Source: Pseudorhodoplanes sp. (GTDB taxonomy: Bacteria; Pseudomonadota; Alphaproteobacteria; Rhizobiales; Xanthobacteraceae). From it: a DNA stretch of 64,000 nt. Where the stretch lies: the NCBI GenBank assembly GCA_019187085.1, contig JABARS010000009.1:1-64000 (forward strand), in the 5' to 3' direction. The translations under genes were made by a program, and so were the position numbers. Position 1 is the stretch's first letter. The number at the start of each line of letters is the position of its first letter. This document shows positions 28,167-36,277 of this stretch, one piece after another. The notes below the pieces were generated by a model. The model saw nothing but the letters and a program-made list of their open reading frames with translations. It made no database searches and was not told the DNA's origin.

Positions 28167-29093
28167 TCAGCCCAGCCGCGCGCGCGCCGTCTCGATCACC
28201 GCCGGCACGATCTCGTCGTGGCCGGGCGCCATGACATGCACGCCGGCGACGCCGTCGATCGCCGCAAGCTCCGCGATCAGATCGACGCAGATCGCAGCGC
28301 CTTCGGCCGCCGGATCGGACGCCGCGTCGAGCCGCGCGACGATGGCCTCGGGAATGACCGAGCCGAACAGGTTGTCCCTGATCCAGCGCGCCGAGCGCGC
28401 CGAACGCAGCGGCGCAACGCCGATCAGGACGGCGAGCCGCGGCACCAGCCCCTCCTCGCGCAGGCGCGCGACGTAGCGCGCAACGAGCGCGGCATCCATG
28501 CAGAACTGCGTCTGCACGAACTGTGCGCCGGCCTCGCACTTGGCGCGCAAGGCCTGCGGCGACCAGCCGGGCTGCGGATCGAGCGGCATGTCGGCGGCGC
28601 CGATGAAGAAACCGGGCGGCGTCGCGATCCTGCGGCCGGAGGGAAGCTCGCCGGCATCGCGCATGCGCACGGCAAGGCCGATCAGCTCGCGCGTGTCGTA
28701 GTCGAACACCGGCTTGGCGTCGGGCTGGTCGCCTTTGGCCGGATCGTCGCCGCGCAGGATCATGACGTTGCGCACGCCGGACGCCGCCGCGCCGAGCAGG
28801 TCGCTCTGCAGCGCGATGCGGTTGCGGTCGCGGCAGGTGAATTGCAGGATCGGCTCGACGCCGCATTCGACCATGAAGGCGGCCGCGCTCGCAGCGCTCA
28901 TATGGGCGCGCGCACCCGCCCCGTCGGTGACGTTGACCGCGTCGGCAAGGCCCTTGAGCGGCAGGACCTTGTTGAGGAGATCGGCCTTGTCGGCCGAGAC
29001 CGGCGGAGAAATCTCGGCGGTGATCGCAAAGACGCCGTCGCGGATCACCTGCGCAAAGCGGCCAGCGGGCCGGACGGCATGCGGAACAGTCAT
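28167..29093 (-). CDS. Methylenetetrahydrofolate reductase (MetF-like)
   Basis: 308-residue TIM-barrel flavoprotein of the MTHFR family, which reduces 5,10-methylene-THF to 5-methyl-THF for methionine synthesis or links folate to other C1 routes. Seen: the catalytic Glu in ITAEISPPV (about residue 27), AVNVTDGAGARAHMS, the folate and flavin motif NVMILRGDDPAKGD, and AGAQFVQTQFCMD. It is close to E. coli MetF in length but has the shorter, divergent sequence of the second MTHFR type seen in Rhizobiales. It is not beside metH or a demethylase gene here, so the pathway is uncertain. Flanked by 181 and 203 bases without genes. Confidence 0.88.
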   Translation of the reverse strand: MTVPHAVRPAGRFAQVIRDGVFAITAEISPPVSADKADLLNKVLPLKGLADAVNVTDGAGARAHMSAASAAAFMVECGVEPILQFTCRDRNRIALQSDLLGAAASGVRNVMILRGDDPAKGDQPDAKPVFDYDTRELIGLAVRMRDAGELPSGRRIATPPGFFIGAADMPLDPQPGWSPQALRAKCEAGAQFVQTQFCMDAALVARYVARLREEGLVPRLAVLIGVAPLRSARSARWIRDNLFGSVIPEAIVARLDAASDPAAEGAAICVDLIAELAAIDGVAGVHVMAPGHDEIVPAVIETARARLG

Positions 29094-29296
29094 GGCGTTC
29101 GACCGATGGAGCTTGCCGGCGAGGCTTGCGGCTGGCCGGCGGGGGCGGACGGCTTCAGTACGGCGCGCCGCCGCAGATAGTCAATGGCGAGCCGGACGGC
29201 CGCTGCAAGGCGTGTGGCAAGACATATGGCAACAAGACGTATGGATTGTCGGAAGCTCGGTCGGCCGCGCGCGCCGGCGGCTTAAGATACGCGCCG

Positions 29297-30523
29297 TCAG
29301 GCCGCGCTCTTGTTGGCGAGCGCGGGGATGCGCAGCGACGGCGTCGTGGAATCCAGGTGCAGGACGAGATCGAGCGAGGCGAGTTCCACGCGGTTCCGCC
29401 CGCGCTCCTTGGCGTGGTAGAGCGCCTGGTCGGCCTGCGCCAGCATGGCCGAGATGTCGACCGGCCCGTGCTGCGAGACGGCGACGCCGACGCTGAGCGT
29501 TGCATTGACCGGATGGCCGTCGACTTCCAGGGCGGCCGCCGCGAACGCCGCGCGCAGCTTCTCGGCGGTCGCCAATGCCTTGTCCTTGCCGGAATTGTGC
29601 AACAGCGCGGCGAACTCCTCGCCGCCGAGGCGCCCAACCAGATCGAACGGCCCGATATTGGCGCAGGCGGTCTGCGCGAAAAGCTGCAGCACGCGGTCGC
29701 CGAAGGCGTGGCCGTAATTGTCGTTGATCTGCTTGAAATGGTCGAGGTCGATGAGCAGCACGGCCGCGCCCGTGGAATCGGTGTCCGCGCGGCGCGCCAG
29801 CATAGCGCTGCCTTCGAGGAAAGCGCGGCGGTTGGCGATGCCGGTCAGCGGATCGACCAGCGAGGCGGTCTTGTGCAGAAGCTCGGTGCGCTCCTTGGCC
29901 ATGGCGAGCAGGATGAACGCGATCGCGATCGTGAACAGCAGCGCCTCGAAGCTGAGCACCGTCATCCACACGCTCTCGAACACCTGCGCGTTCACCGACC
30001 AGGGCAGCACGGCGCTCAGCGGCGTGCGCAGCAGGAACAGCGCGCCGTGCGCGAACAGCATGAAGATCGCCGGCCAGCGCGACACCAGCGGCTCGCTCCG
30101 CCCCTGCCAGAATTCGTACGCCGCGAGCCAGGTATAGGCGGTGATGATCCCCGAACTGATCAGGATGCGCGCTTCGGGCGATTCGGTGACGATCGGCAGG
30201 CGGCAGGCCAGGAGCCAGAGCGCGGCGCCCGCGAACAGGCCGAGCGGATGCGGCGTGCGCCCGTCGAACACGCGCGCGCCGGTCCAGGTCATCGCGAAGG
30301 CGGTGAACAGGACCGCATTGGCCAGATCGATCGAGATGAGGTTCGACACCGAGCCGTAAAGACCGAACAGCACGACCGACGCCGCGCGCAGGATATGCGC
30401 ACAGCCCCACCAGGCGACCGCCATGATTCCCGAATTCTGCACCCAGGCGAACAGCAGCAGGAGCCCGAGCATGGCCTCGACATAGATCGTCACCAGGAAA
30501 AGGGTATTGATGTCGAGACTCAT
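29297..30523 (-). CDS. Membrane-bound GGDEF diguanylate cyclase
   Basis: 408 residues from ATG 30523 (MSLDINTLFLVTIYVEAMLG). An N-terminal membrane sensor of six or seven helices (about 5-205) resembles those found in many rhizobial GGDEF proteins; the GGDEF domain follows (about 215-385) with LLIDLDHFKQIND and GGEEF at 300-304, so it should make c-di-GMP. The I-site position reads GPFD, not RxxD. A short tail after residue 385 (LALVLHLDSTTPSLRI-like) is of unknown role. Upstream in-frame starts to 30595 add a segment with no clear character. It is alone in its transcription unit. The signal sensed in the membrane is unknown. Confidence 0.92.
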   Translation of the reverse strand: MSLDINTLFLVTIYVEAMLGLLLLFAWVQNSGIMAVAWWGCAHILRAASVVLFGLYGSVSNLISIDLANAVLFTAFAMTWTGARVFDGRTPHPLGLFAGAALWLLACRLPIVTESPEARILISSGIITAYTWLAAYEFWQGRSEPLVSRWPAIFMLFAHGALFLLRTPLSAVLPWSVNAQVFESVWMTVLSFEALLFTIAIAFILLAMAKERTELLHKTASLVDPLTGIANRRAFLEGSAMLARRADTDSTGAAVLLIDLDHFKQINDNYGHAFGDRVLQLFAQTACANIGPFDLVGRLGGEEFAALLHNSGKDKALATAEKLRAAFAAAALEVDGHPVNATLSVGVAVSQHGPVDISAMLAQADQALYHAKERGRNRVELASLDLVLHLDSTTPSLRIPALANKSAA

Positions 30524-30665
30524 CGAATCCCACCACACGATCGCGATGCTGAAGCCAGACATGGTTCGCCCCGCGGGGACCATGAGTACAGCCACGGCCG
30601 CAAAGAATATGTGAACACGATCGCAGACTGTTCCTGGTTGGCGGCCTATGGTTTCAACTTGGTTG

Positions 30666-30684
30666 CGCCGTTCGGCGTTTTTTT
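30666..30684 (+). terminator. Short stem plus T7 tract, terminator-like
   Basis: CGCC (30666-30669), loop GTTC and GGCG (30674-30677) are followed by seven T (30678-30684). The stem is only four base pairs but all G-C. No plus-strand gene lies upstream for it to end, so it would have to terminate an unannotated RNA starting around 30550-30640, or be chance. Confidence 0.3.
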
Positions 30685-30785
30685 AAGCATCGCGCCTGCC
30701 GCCGCCAACACAGGGACGCGCGGCGCCGGCCGGCGGGTGGCGTTCAAGGCGCGGACACGGAGCGCCGGTGCCGGGCCACCGTTAC

Positions 30786-30817
30786 GATACCGTTTAGGAT
30801 TGATACCGTTTAGGATT
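30786..30817. repeat. 16-base tandem direct repeat
   Basis: Two perfect abutting copies of GATACCGTTTAGGATT (30786-30801 and 30802-30817), about 470 bases upstream of cfa. No further copy was found in the window. The spacing of half-sites would place two identical faces 16 bases apart; it could be a regulator-binding doublet or a replication slip. Confidence 0.85.
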
Positions 30818-31276
30818 AATGACGACCGCCGGCGGGCTGCCGCCATGCCGTGCCGTCGTCTTTGCACTGCGGAATCGGTGCGCACGGCCGCTCCGCGACG
30901 ATTTGGCGCGCGAACGGTTCGGGCGGCGACTTCCGCGCGCCCGACCGCGGCCGGCGGGCGGACAATCTGGGCGATATCCATCAACCGGTTACCGGGTTTT
31001 TGAAACCGCGCCGCAAAAACATCGCTCTTGCGCCGCCCGGCGGCGCCGGCGCGGCCCCCTCCGAAGGCCAAAACCCGACTTGACGACCCGCCACCCGTTT
31101 GCGGCATTCTTCACCCAGCCGCTCGCGACCGGGAAGATGGAGGGGGGATTCCGGCCGCGGCAGGCGCGGCTGCGGCTCGGGGCACTTCTCCTTGGTCCGC
31201 ACCCGAAAATCCGCGGCACGGCCGCTGGCTCCGACGACCAGCCCGCGCCCGGCGCGCAAGCTGCCCCCGACATGAA

Positions 31277-31286
31277 GAGACGTCTC
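31277..31286. promoter_or_regulatory. Perfect palindrome over the cfa ribosome-binding region
   Basis: GAGACGTCTC is a 10-base perfect palindrome ending 3 bases before the cfa ATG. It is also inside a six-codon frame (31272-31292, MKRRLR) whose stop TGA overlaps the cfa ATG, a layout that allows translational coupling. No other purine-rich ribosome-binding site is seen. Either could affect cfa translation. Confidence 0.25.
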
Positions 31287-31288
31287 CG

Positions 31289-32515
31289 ATGACAGGGACA
31301 GTTTTGGTCACGCCGAACAACCATCGCCAGGTTCTCGCCGGGCTGCCGCGCACCATGCGCGCCGTGCTCGGCCTCGCCGCCCGCATCGAATGCGGCACGC
31401 TCGAAATCCGGCTTCCGGACAGCCGCCGTTTCACGTTCCACGGCCCACATCACGGGCCCGCCGCCGCCGTCGTCATCCATAGCGAGCGCCTCGCCTGGCG
31501 GCTCCTGCGCAGCGGCGACATCGGCATCGCCGAGTCCTACCTGCGCGGCGAATGGGAGACGCCGAACCTGACGCAGCTGCTCTATCTGTTCTGCGTCAAT
31601 GTCGATGCCATGCAGGCGATCCGCGCCAACCCGATGATGCGCCTGTTCCAGGGGCTGCGCCACTGGCTCAACCGCAACACCAGACGGCAGGCGCGCCGCA
31701 ATATCCACGCCCATTACGATCTCGGCAACGATTTCTATCGCGCCTGGCTCGACCCGACCATGACCTATTCATCGGCGCTGTTCGACCAGGGCAGCAACGA
31801 CCTCACCGCCGCGCAGATGCGCAAGTACGAAAGCCTCGCCCAGCAGATCGCGCTCGCGCCCGAGCATCATGTGCTGGAGATCGGTTGCGGCTGGGGTGGC
31901 TTCGCCGAATATGCCGCCAAGACCGTGGGCGCGCGCGTGACCGGCCTCACCATCAGCCCGGCGCAGTTCGACTATGCGCGCCGGCGCATGTTCGAGGCCG
32001 GGCTCGCCGAGAAGGTGACGATCAAGCTGCAGGACTATCGCGACGAGACCGGCCGCTACGACCGCATCGCCTCGATCGAGATGATCGAGGCGGTCGGCGA
32101 GAAATTCTGGCCGGATTATTTCCGCCAGATCCGCGACCGGCTCGCGCCCGGCGGCGTCGCCGGCATCCAGGCGATCACGATCCAGGAACGCTTCTTCGTC
32201 CATTACCGGTGCGAGATCGATTATATCCGCCGTTACATTTTCCCCGGCGGCATGCTGCCCTCGCCGACCGTGCTGCGCGGGCTCGGCGAGCATTTCGGCA
32301 TCCCGCTCGTGGCCGAGAAAGTGTTCGGCGAGGATTATGCGCGCACGCTCGCGGCCTGGCGCGAGCGCTTCCGCGCCGCCTGGCCGGGTCTCGTGCCGCT
32401 CGGCTTCGACGAGCGCTTCCGTAGGCTGTGGGAGTATTATCTCGCCTATTGCGAGGCCGGCTTCCTGTCGCACAACATCGACGTGCGGCAGATGATCTTC
32501 GCCAAAACCGGCTGA
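31289..32515 (+). CDS. cfa: Cyclopropane-fatty-acyl-phospholipid synthase
   Basis: 408 residues from ATG 31289 (MTGTVLVTPNN). It transfers a methylene from S-adenosylmethionine to cis double bonds in membrane lipids. Seen: the lipid-binding N-terminal domain (to about 120), HYDLGNDFYRAWLDPTMTYSS, the SAM-binding VLEIGCGWGGFAEYAA, IASIEMIEAVGEKFW, and the C-terminal YIRRYIFPGGMLPS motif. Length fits the family. A longer frame from 31028 has only low-complexity Arg/Pro sequence before this start. Monocistronic; a half copy of the palindromic repeat follows its stop. Confidence 0.95.
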   Translation: MTGTVLVTPNNHRQVLAGLPRTMRAVLGLAARIECGTLEIRLPDSRRFTFHGPHHGPAAAVVIHSERLAWRLLRSGDIGIAESYLRGEWETPNLTQLLYLFCVNVDAMQAIRANPMMRLFQGLRHWLNRNTRRQARRNIHAHYDLGNDFYRAWLDPTMTYSSALFDQGSNDLTAAQMRKYESLAQQIALAPEHHVLEIGCGWGGFAEYAAKTVGARVTGLTISPAQFDYARRRMFEAGLAEKVTIKLQDYRDETGRYDRIASIEMIEAVGEKFWPDYFRQIRDRLAPGGVAGIQAITIQERFFVHYRCEIDYIRRYIFPGGMLPSPTVLRGLGEHFGIPLVAEKVFGEDYARTLAAWRERFRAAWPGLVPLGFDERFRRLWEYYLAYCEAGFLSHNIDVRQMIFAKTG

Positions 32516-32548
32516 CGCGCGATTTCCGGCTGTGCGCGGCAACGCATA

Positions 32549-32563
32549 GAAAAGATCATGCTC
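32549..32563 (-). repeat. Solo half of the palindromic intergenic repeat
   Basis: GAAAAGATCATGCTC is the exact reverse complement of bases 59223-59237, the left arm of the large palindrome there. Here only one arm remains, 33 bases downstream of cfa, with no matching right arm. It looks like a decayed or partial copy of the same repeat family. Confidence 0.6.
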
Positions 32564-32666
32564 CGACCGGGCGCCGGAATAGGCTGGTCGTGCGGGCGCG
32601 ATGCATCCCGCGTTTGCGGTGTGCGGCCGCGGCTTGTCGCGGGGGGCCGGCTCCTTTAGGTTCGCA

Positions 32667-32682
32667 GGCCTTCGCCTAGGCC
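32667..32682 (+). promoter_or_regulatory. Hairpin just upstream of the cysteine synthase gene
   Basis: GGCCT (32667-32671) and AGGCC (32678-32682) pair around a 6-base loop, ending 11 bases before the ATG at 32694. It would lie next to the ribosome-binding region (only a weak GGAA follows). It may modulate translation initiation; the short stem leaves chance as an option. Confidence 0.2.
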
Positions 32683-32693
32683 GGAACCACACC

Positions 32694-33734
32694 ATGCCAG
32701 TTCGCGACGGAATCGTAGACGCCATCGGTCATACGCCGCTGATCAAATTGCGGCGCGCCTCCGAACTGACCGGCTGCACCATCCTGGGCAAGGCCGAGTT
32801 CATGAATCCCGGCGGCTCGGTGAAGGACCGCCCCGGCCGGCAGATGATCCTCGAAGCCGAGAAGCGCGGCGAGCTCAAGCCCGGCGGCCTCGTGGTCGAG
32901 AGCACCGCCGGCAATACCGGGATCGGACTTGCGCTCGTGGCCAATGCGCGCGGCTACCGCACGATCATCGTCATTCCCGACACGCAGAGTCAGGAAAAGA
33001 AGGACATGCTGCGGCTGTGCGGCGCCGAGCTCGTGGAAGTGCCGGCGCTGCCCTATTCCGATCCCGACAATTACCAGCATGTCGGCCGCCGCCTCGCCGA
33101 CAGCCTGCGAAAGAGCGAGCGCAACGGCGTGCTGTTCGCCGACCAGTGGAACAATCTCGACAACAGCAAGGCGCATTACGTGTCGACCGGCCCCGAAATC
33201 TGGGAGGAGACCGGCGGCAAGGTCGATGCCTTCATCTGCTCGATCGGCACCGGCGGCACCATCGCCGGCACCTCGGCGTTCCTGCGCGAGAAGAAGAAGG
33301 ACATCGTGATCGGCGTCGCCGATCCGCGCGGGGCGGCGATGTACAACCTGTTCGCGCACGGCGAGGCGAAGATGAGCGACGGCGGCTCGATCGCCGAGGG
33401 CATCGGGCTCGGACGCGTGACGCCGATCATCGAGGGCATGACGGTGGACAAGGCCTATCTCGTGTCCGACGAGGAAGCGGTGCCGGTGATTTTCGACCTG
33501 CTCGCGCACGAGGGCCTGTGCCTCGGCGGCTCCTCGGGCATCAATGTCGCCGGCGCGATGCGGCTTGCGCGCGACCTCGGCCCGGGCAAGACCATCGTCA
33601 CCATGCTGTGCGATTTCGGCACCCGCTATCAGTCGAAGCTGTTCAACCCGCAATTCCTGCGTTCGAAGTCGCTGCCGGTGCCGGCATGGCTCGAACGCAC
33701 CTCGGCGATCAAGCCGCCGTTCGCGAAATCCTGA
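32694..33734 (+). CDS. Cysteine synthase A-type PLP enzyme
   Basis: 346 residues, fold type II PLP enzyme of the O-acetylserine sulfhydrylase / cystathionine beta-synthase family. PLP lysine K44 lies in NPGGSVKDRPG. The substrate-binding loop, TSGNTG in classical CysK, is here STAGNTG (ESTAGNTGIGLAL). The phosphate loop is SIGTGGTIAGTS, and SSGINVAGAM closes the site. It is longer than CysK (about 320) by a C-terminal tail (KSLPVPAWLERTSAIKPPFAKS). With the loop change, the acceptor may differ from O-acetylserine. First gene of a tight plus-strand cluster with an AlaX protein, a 3-mercaptopyruvate sulfurtransferase and a persulfide dioxygenase-like enzyme. Annotators usually call this branch cysteine synthase A. 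Confidence 0.87.
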   Translation: MPVRDGIVDAIGHTPLIKLRRASELTGCTILGKAEFMNPGGSVKDRPGRQMILEAEKRGELKPGGLVVESTAGNTGIGLALVANARGYRTIIVIPDTQSQEKKDMLRLCGAELVEVPALPYSDPDNYQHVGRRLADSLRKSERNGVLFADQWNNLDNSKAHYVSTGPEIWEETGGKVDAFICSIGTGGTIAGTSAFLREKKKDIVIGVADPRGAAMYNLFAHGEAKMSDGGSIAEGIGLGRVTPIIEGMTVDKAYLVSDEEAVPVIFDLLAHEGLCLGGSSGINVAGAMRLARDLGPGKTIVTMLCDFGTRYQSKLFNPQFLRSKSLPVPAWLERTSAIKPPFAKS

Positions 33735-33736
33735 CC

Positions 33737-34453
33737 ATGGCGACCGACTGCCTGTTCCGCGACGACGCCTATCTGCGCGAGTGCGACGCGGGCGTGACGG
33801 CCGTCACGGCGGACGGCGGCATCGTGCTCGACCGCACCGTCTTCTATGCCGCCTCCGGCGGCCAGCCCGCCGACACCGGCGCGCTGACGCTTGCCTCCGG
33901 CGAAACGCTGCGCATCACCGGCGCGGTCTTCTGCGATCCGCAAAAGAGCGAGATCGCTCACCTGCCCGCGCCCGGCGCGGCGATGCCCACCGTCGGCGAC
34001 ACCGTGCGCGCCGCGATCGACTGGGAGCCGCGCCACGCGCGCATGCGCATGCACACGGCGCTGCACCTGCTCTCCGCCGTGCTGCCCTATCCGGTCACCG
34101 GCGGCGCGGTCGGCGAGACCGAAAGCCGCCTCGACTTCGACATCCCCGAGGCCGGCCTCGACAAGGCCGCGATCACCGAACGGCTTGCCGCGATGATCGC
34201 CGCCGACGCGCCGGTCACCAGCCGCTGGATCAGCGACGAGCAGTTGCAGGCCAATCCCGGCCTCGTGAAGACGATGTCGGTGAAGCCGCCGATGGGAACC
34301 GGGCGCGTGCGCCTGATCGAGATCGAAGGCTACGACCTGCAGCCGTGCGGCGGCACGCATGTGCGCCGCACCGGCGAGATCGGCGCGGTGCAGGTCACGC
34401 AGATCGAGAAGAAGGGCAAGCAGAACCGCCGGGTCCGGCTCGCGCTGGTCTGA
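33737..34453 (+). CDS. AlaX-type alanyl-tRNA editing hydrolase
   Basis: 238 residues. This is a free-standing version of the AlaRS editing domain, which deacylates Ser- or Gly-tRNA-Ala. The four zinc ligands are present: H106 and H110 in HTALH, and C204 and H208 in CGGTH. The N-terminal half (LDRTVFYAASGGQPADTG) is the AlaX beta-barrel, so it is the medium/large AlaX-M type without a long C-terminal extension. It begins 2 bases after the cysteine synthase stop, so it is surely co-transcribed with it. Placement between sulfur-amino-acid genes suggests protection of the tRNA pool against serine, the substrate side of cysteine synthesis, or action on a Cys-related mischarged tRNA; that is inference. 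Confidence 0.9.
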   Translation: MATDCLFRDDAYLRECDAGVTAVTADGGIVLDRTVFYAASGGQPADTGALTLASGETLRITGAVFCDPQKSEIAHLPAPGAAMPTVGDTVRAAIDWEPRHARMRMHTALHLLSAVLPYPVTGGAVGETESRLDFDIPEAGLDKAAITERLAAMIAADAPVTSRWISDEQLQANPGLVKTMSVKPPMGTGRVRLIEIEGYDLQPCGGTHVRRTGEIGAVQVTQIEKKGKQNRRVRLALV

Positions 34454-34481
34454 TCCCGAGACTGAGGAAAGTTCGCGTTCA

Positions 34482-35348
34482 ATGACAGTGTCCCCAAGCC
34501 AGCCCGCCAGCCGCTCGCTCGTCTCTACGCAATGGCTCGCCGAGCACCTCGACGCGCCCGATATCGTCGTCGTCGACGGCTCCTATTATCTGCCGACGCA
34601 GAAGCGCAACGCGCGCGAGGAATATCTCGCCGGCCATATCCCGGGCGCGGTGTTCTTCGACGTCGACGAGGTCGCCGACCATGCGAGCGACCTGCCGCAC
34701 ATGCTGCCGCGGCCGGAGGCGTTCTCGCTCGCCATGCGCGAGCGCGGCATCGGCGACGGCGCGGCCATCGTCGTCTATGACGGCGCCGGCCTGTTCTCGG
34801 CGGCGCGGGTGTGGTGGACGTTCAAGATTTTCGGCGTGCGCGACGTCTATGTGCTCGACGGCGGCCTGCCGAAATGGAAGGCGGAACGACGGCCGATCGA
34901 GTTCGGCGAAATCCGCCGCACGCCGCGCCACTTCACGGCGCGTTTCGATCACGGCGCGGTGGCAAGCCGCACCGACGTGCAGAAGGCGCTCGCAGCCGGC
35001 GGCGCGCAGGTGGTGGATGCGCGCTCGGCCGAACGCTTCGCCGGCACCGCGCCGGAGCCGCGCCCCGGCCTGCCCTCCGGCCACATGCCGGGCGCGCGCA
35101 ACGTTCCCTTCAACGACCTTGTCGAGGACGGCCGGCTCGTGCCGGCGCATCGCATCGCCGAGACGTTCCGCAAGGCCGGCGTCGATCCCGACAAACCGGT
35201 CATCACCACCTGCGGCTCGGGCGTCACCGCGGCCGTGCTCTGGCTCGGGCTCGATGCACTCGGCAAGCCGCCGAAAAGCCTCTATGACGGTTCATGGACC
35301 GAATGGGCTTCGCATCCGGATGCCGCGATCGAGCCGAAGCCGAAATAG
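34482..35348 (+). CDS. sseA: 3-mercaptopyruvate sulfurtransferase
   Basis: 288 residues from ATG 34482 (MTVSPSQPASRSLVS). Two rhodanese domains: an inactive N-terminal one (about 10-135, with the inter-domain VYDGAGLFSAARVWWTF) and a C-terminal one (about 155-285) with the active-site loop TCGSGVTA, Cys244. The CGSG[TV][TS] loop is that of 3-mercaptopyruvate sulfurtransferases rather than thiosulfate sulfurtransferases (CRxGx[RT]). It moves sulfane sulfur from 3-mercaptopyruvate to thiols or proteins. 28 bases after the AlaX stop and 26 before the next gene, same strand. Confidence 0.93.
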   Translation: MTVSPSQPASRSLVSTQWLAEHLDAPDIVVVDGSYYLPTQKRNAREEYLAGHIPGAVFFDVDEVADHASDLPHMLPRPEAFSLAMRERGIGDGAAIVVYDGAGLFSAARVWWTFKIFGVRDVYVLDGGLPKWKAERRPIEFGEIRRTPRHFTARFDHGAVASRTDVQKALAAGGAQVVDARSAERFAGTAPEPRPGLPSGHMPGARNVPFNDLVEDGRLVPAHRIAETFRKAGVDPDKPVITTCGSGVTAAVLWLGLDALGKPPKSLYDGSWTEWASHPDAAIEPKPK

Positions 35349-35374
35349 GCCCGCGCCATAACCGGAGCCACGCC

Positions 35375-36238
35375 ATGGCCCAGCAGCCCGTCGTCACCGG
35401 TTTCTATCACGAGCCGACCGGCAGCATCGCCTATCTCGTGGAAGACCCGGCGACGCAGCGCGGCGCGATCATCGATCCGGTGCTCGACTATGACGAAAAG
35501 GCCGGACGCATCACGAGCGAGGCCGCCGACGCCCTGGTCGCGGCGGTCCGCGCGCGCGGCCTGAGCGTCGATTTCATCCTCGACACCCATCCGCACGCCG
35601 ACCACCTTTCGGCCGCCGCTTATCTCAAGGACAAGCTCGGCGCGCCGACCGCCATCGGCGCGCAGGTGGTCGCGGTGCAGAAACTGTGGCAGGCGATCTA
35701 TAACCTGCCCGACTTTCCCGCCGACGGCTCGCAATGGGACCGGCTGTTCGCGCACGGCGACACGTTCCGCATCGGCGCGCTCGAGGCGCGCGTGATGCAC
35801 TCGCCCGGCCACACCCTCGCCTCGGTCACCTATGTCGTCGGCGACGCGGCCTTCGTGCACGACACGCTGTTCCAGCCCGACACCGGCAGCGCGCGCTGCG
35901 ACTTTCCCGGCGGCAGCGCGTCGGTGCTCTACGACTCGATCATGGCGATCCTGGCCTTGCCCGACGACACCCGGCTCTATACCGGCCACGACTACAAGCA
36001 GGACGGCCGCGCGCCGCAATGGCAGTCGAGCGTCGCCGAGCAGAAGCGCGCCAACATCCATTTCCGCAACCGCCCGACGCGCGAGGACTACGTCGCCCTG
36101 CGCGAGGCGCGCGACCGCACGCTGCCGATGCCGCGGCTGATCCTGCACGCTTTGCAGTTCAACATGCGCGGCGGCCGCCTGCCCGAGCCGGAAGCAAACG
36201 GCCGCAGCTATTTCAGGATTCCGATCGGGGCGCTGTAA
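35375..36238 (+). CDS. Metallo-beta-lactamase fold hydrolase, persulfide dioxygenase-like (Blh/ETHE1)
   Basis: 287 residues from ATG 35375 (MAQQPVVTGFYHEP). Metal motif THPHADHLSAAAYL, HSPGHTLASVTYVV and LYTGHDY give the His/Asp ligands. The VHDTLFQPDTGSARCDFPGGSA segment is typical of the ETHE1/Blh persulfide dioxygenases, which oxidise glutathione persulfide to sulfite with a single iron. In rhizobia such enzymes detoxify sulfide under BigR control; no bigR is here. Last gene of the sulfur cluster, so its substrate may be persulfide made by the sulfurtransferase. A plain glyoxalase II-type hydrolase is less likely given the PDTGSARCDFP motif. Confidence 0.87.
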   Translation: MAQQPVVTGFYHEPTGSIAYLVEDPATQRGAIIDPVLDYDEKAGRITSEAADALVAAVRARGLSVDFILDTHPHADHLSAAAYLKDKLGAPTAIGAQVVAVQKLWQAIYNLPDFPADGSQWDRLFAHGDTFRIGALEARVMHSPGHTLASVTYVVGDAAFVHDTLFQPDTGSARCDFPGGSASVLYDSIMAILALPDDTRLYTGHDYKQDGRAPQWQSSVAEQKRANIHFRNRPTREDYVALREARDRTLPMPRLILHALQFNMRGGRLPEPEANGRSYFRIPIGAL

Positions 36239-36277
36239 GGCGACAGCGGCCGTCCGGCATGCGCGACCGGCGCGGCG

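Larger units (their letters stand above)
30524..31288. other. Gene-free stretch between the GGDEF gene and cfa
   Basis: About 765 bases without a supported coding sequence. Frames present here (30646-31107 minus; 30819-31292 plus) encode Arg/Pro/Ala-rich strings with no domain and no ribosome-binding site. It holds a small stem followed by a T7 tract (30666-30684), a 16-base tandem repeat (30786-30817) and a 10-base palindrome just before cfa (31277-31286). A small RNA and a long cfa leader are possible; neither is shown. Confidence 0.6.

Noticed and set aside
30786..30817. CRISPR-like repeat
   Set aside because: Two abutting 16-base copies with no spacers and no cas genes.
30646..31107. 153-residue minus-strand frame in the gap before cfa
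   Set aside because: Arg/Ala/Pro-rich, no domain, no ribosome-binding site, and it overlaps the repeat elements.
30819..31292. 157-residue plus-strand frame upstream of cfa
   Set aside because: Composition is that of random GC-rich sequence; only its last six codons are of possible interest.
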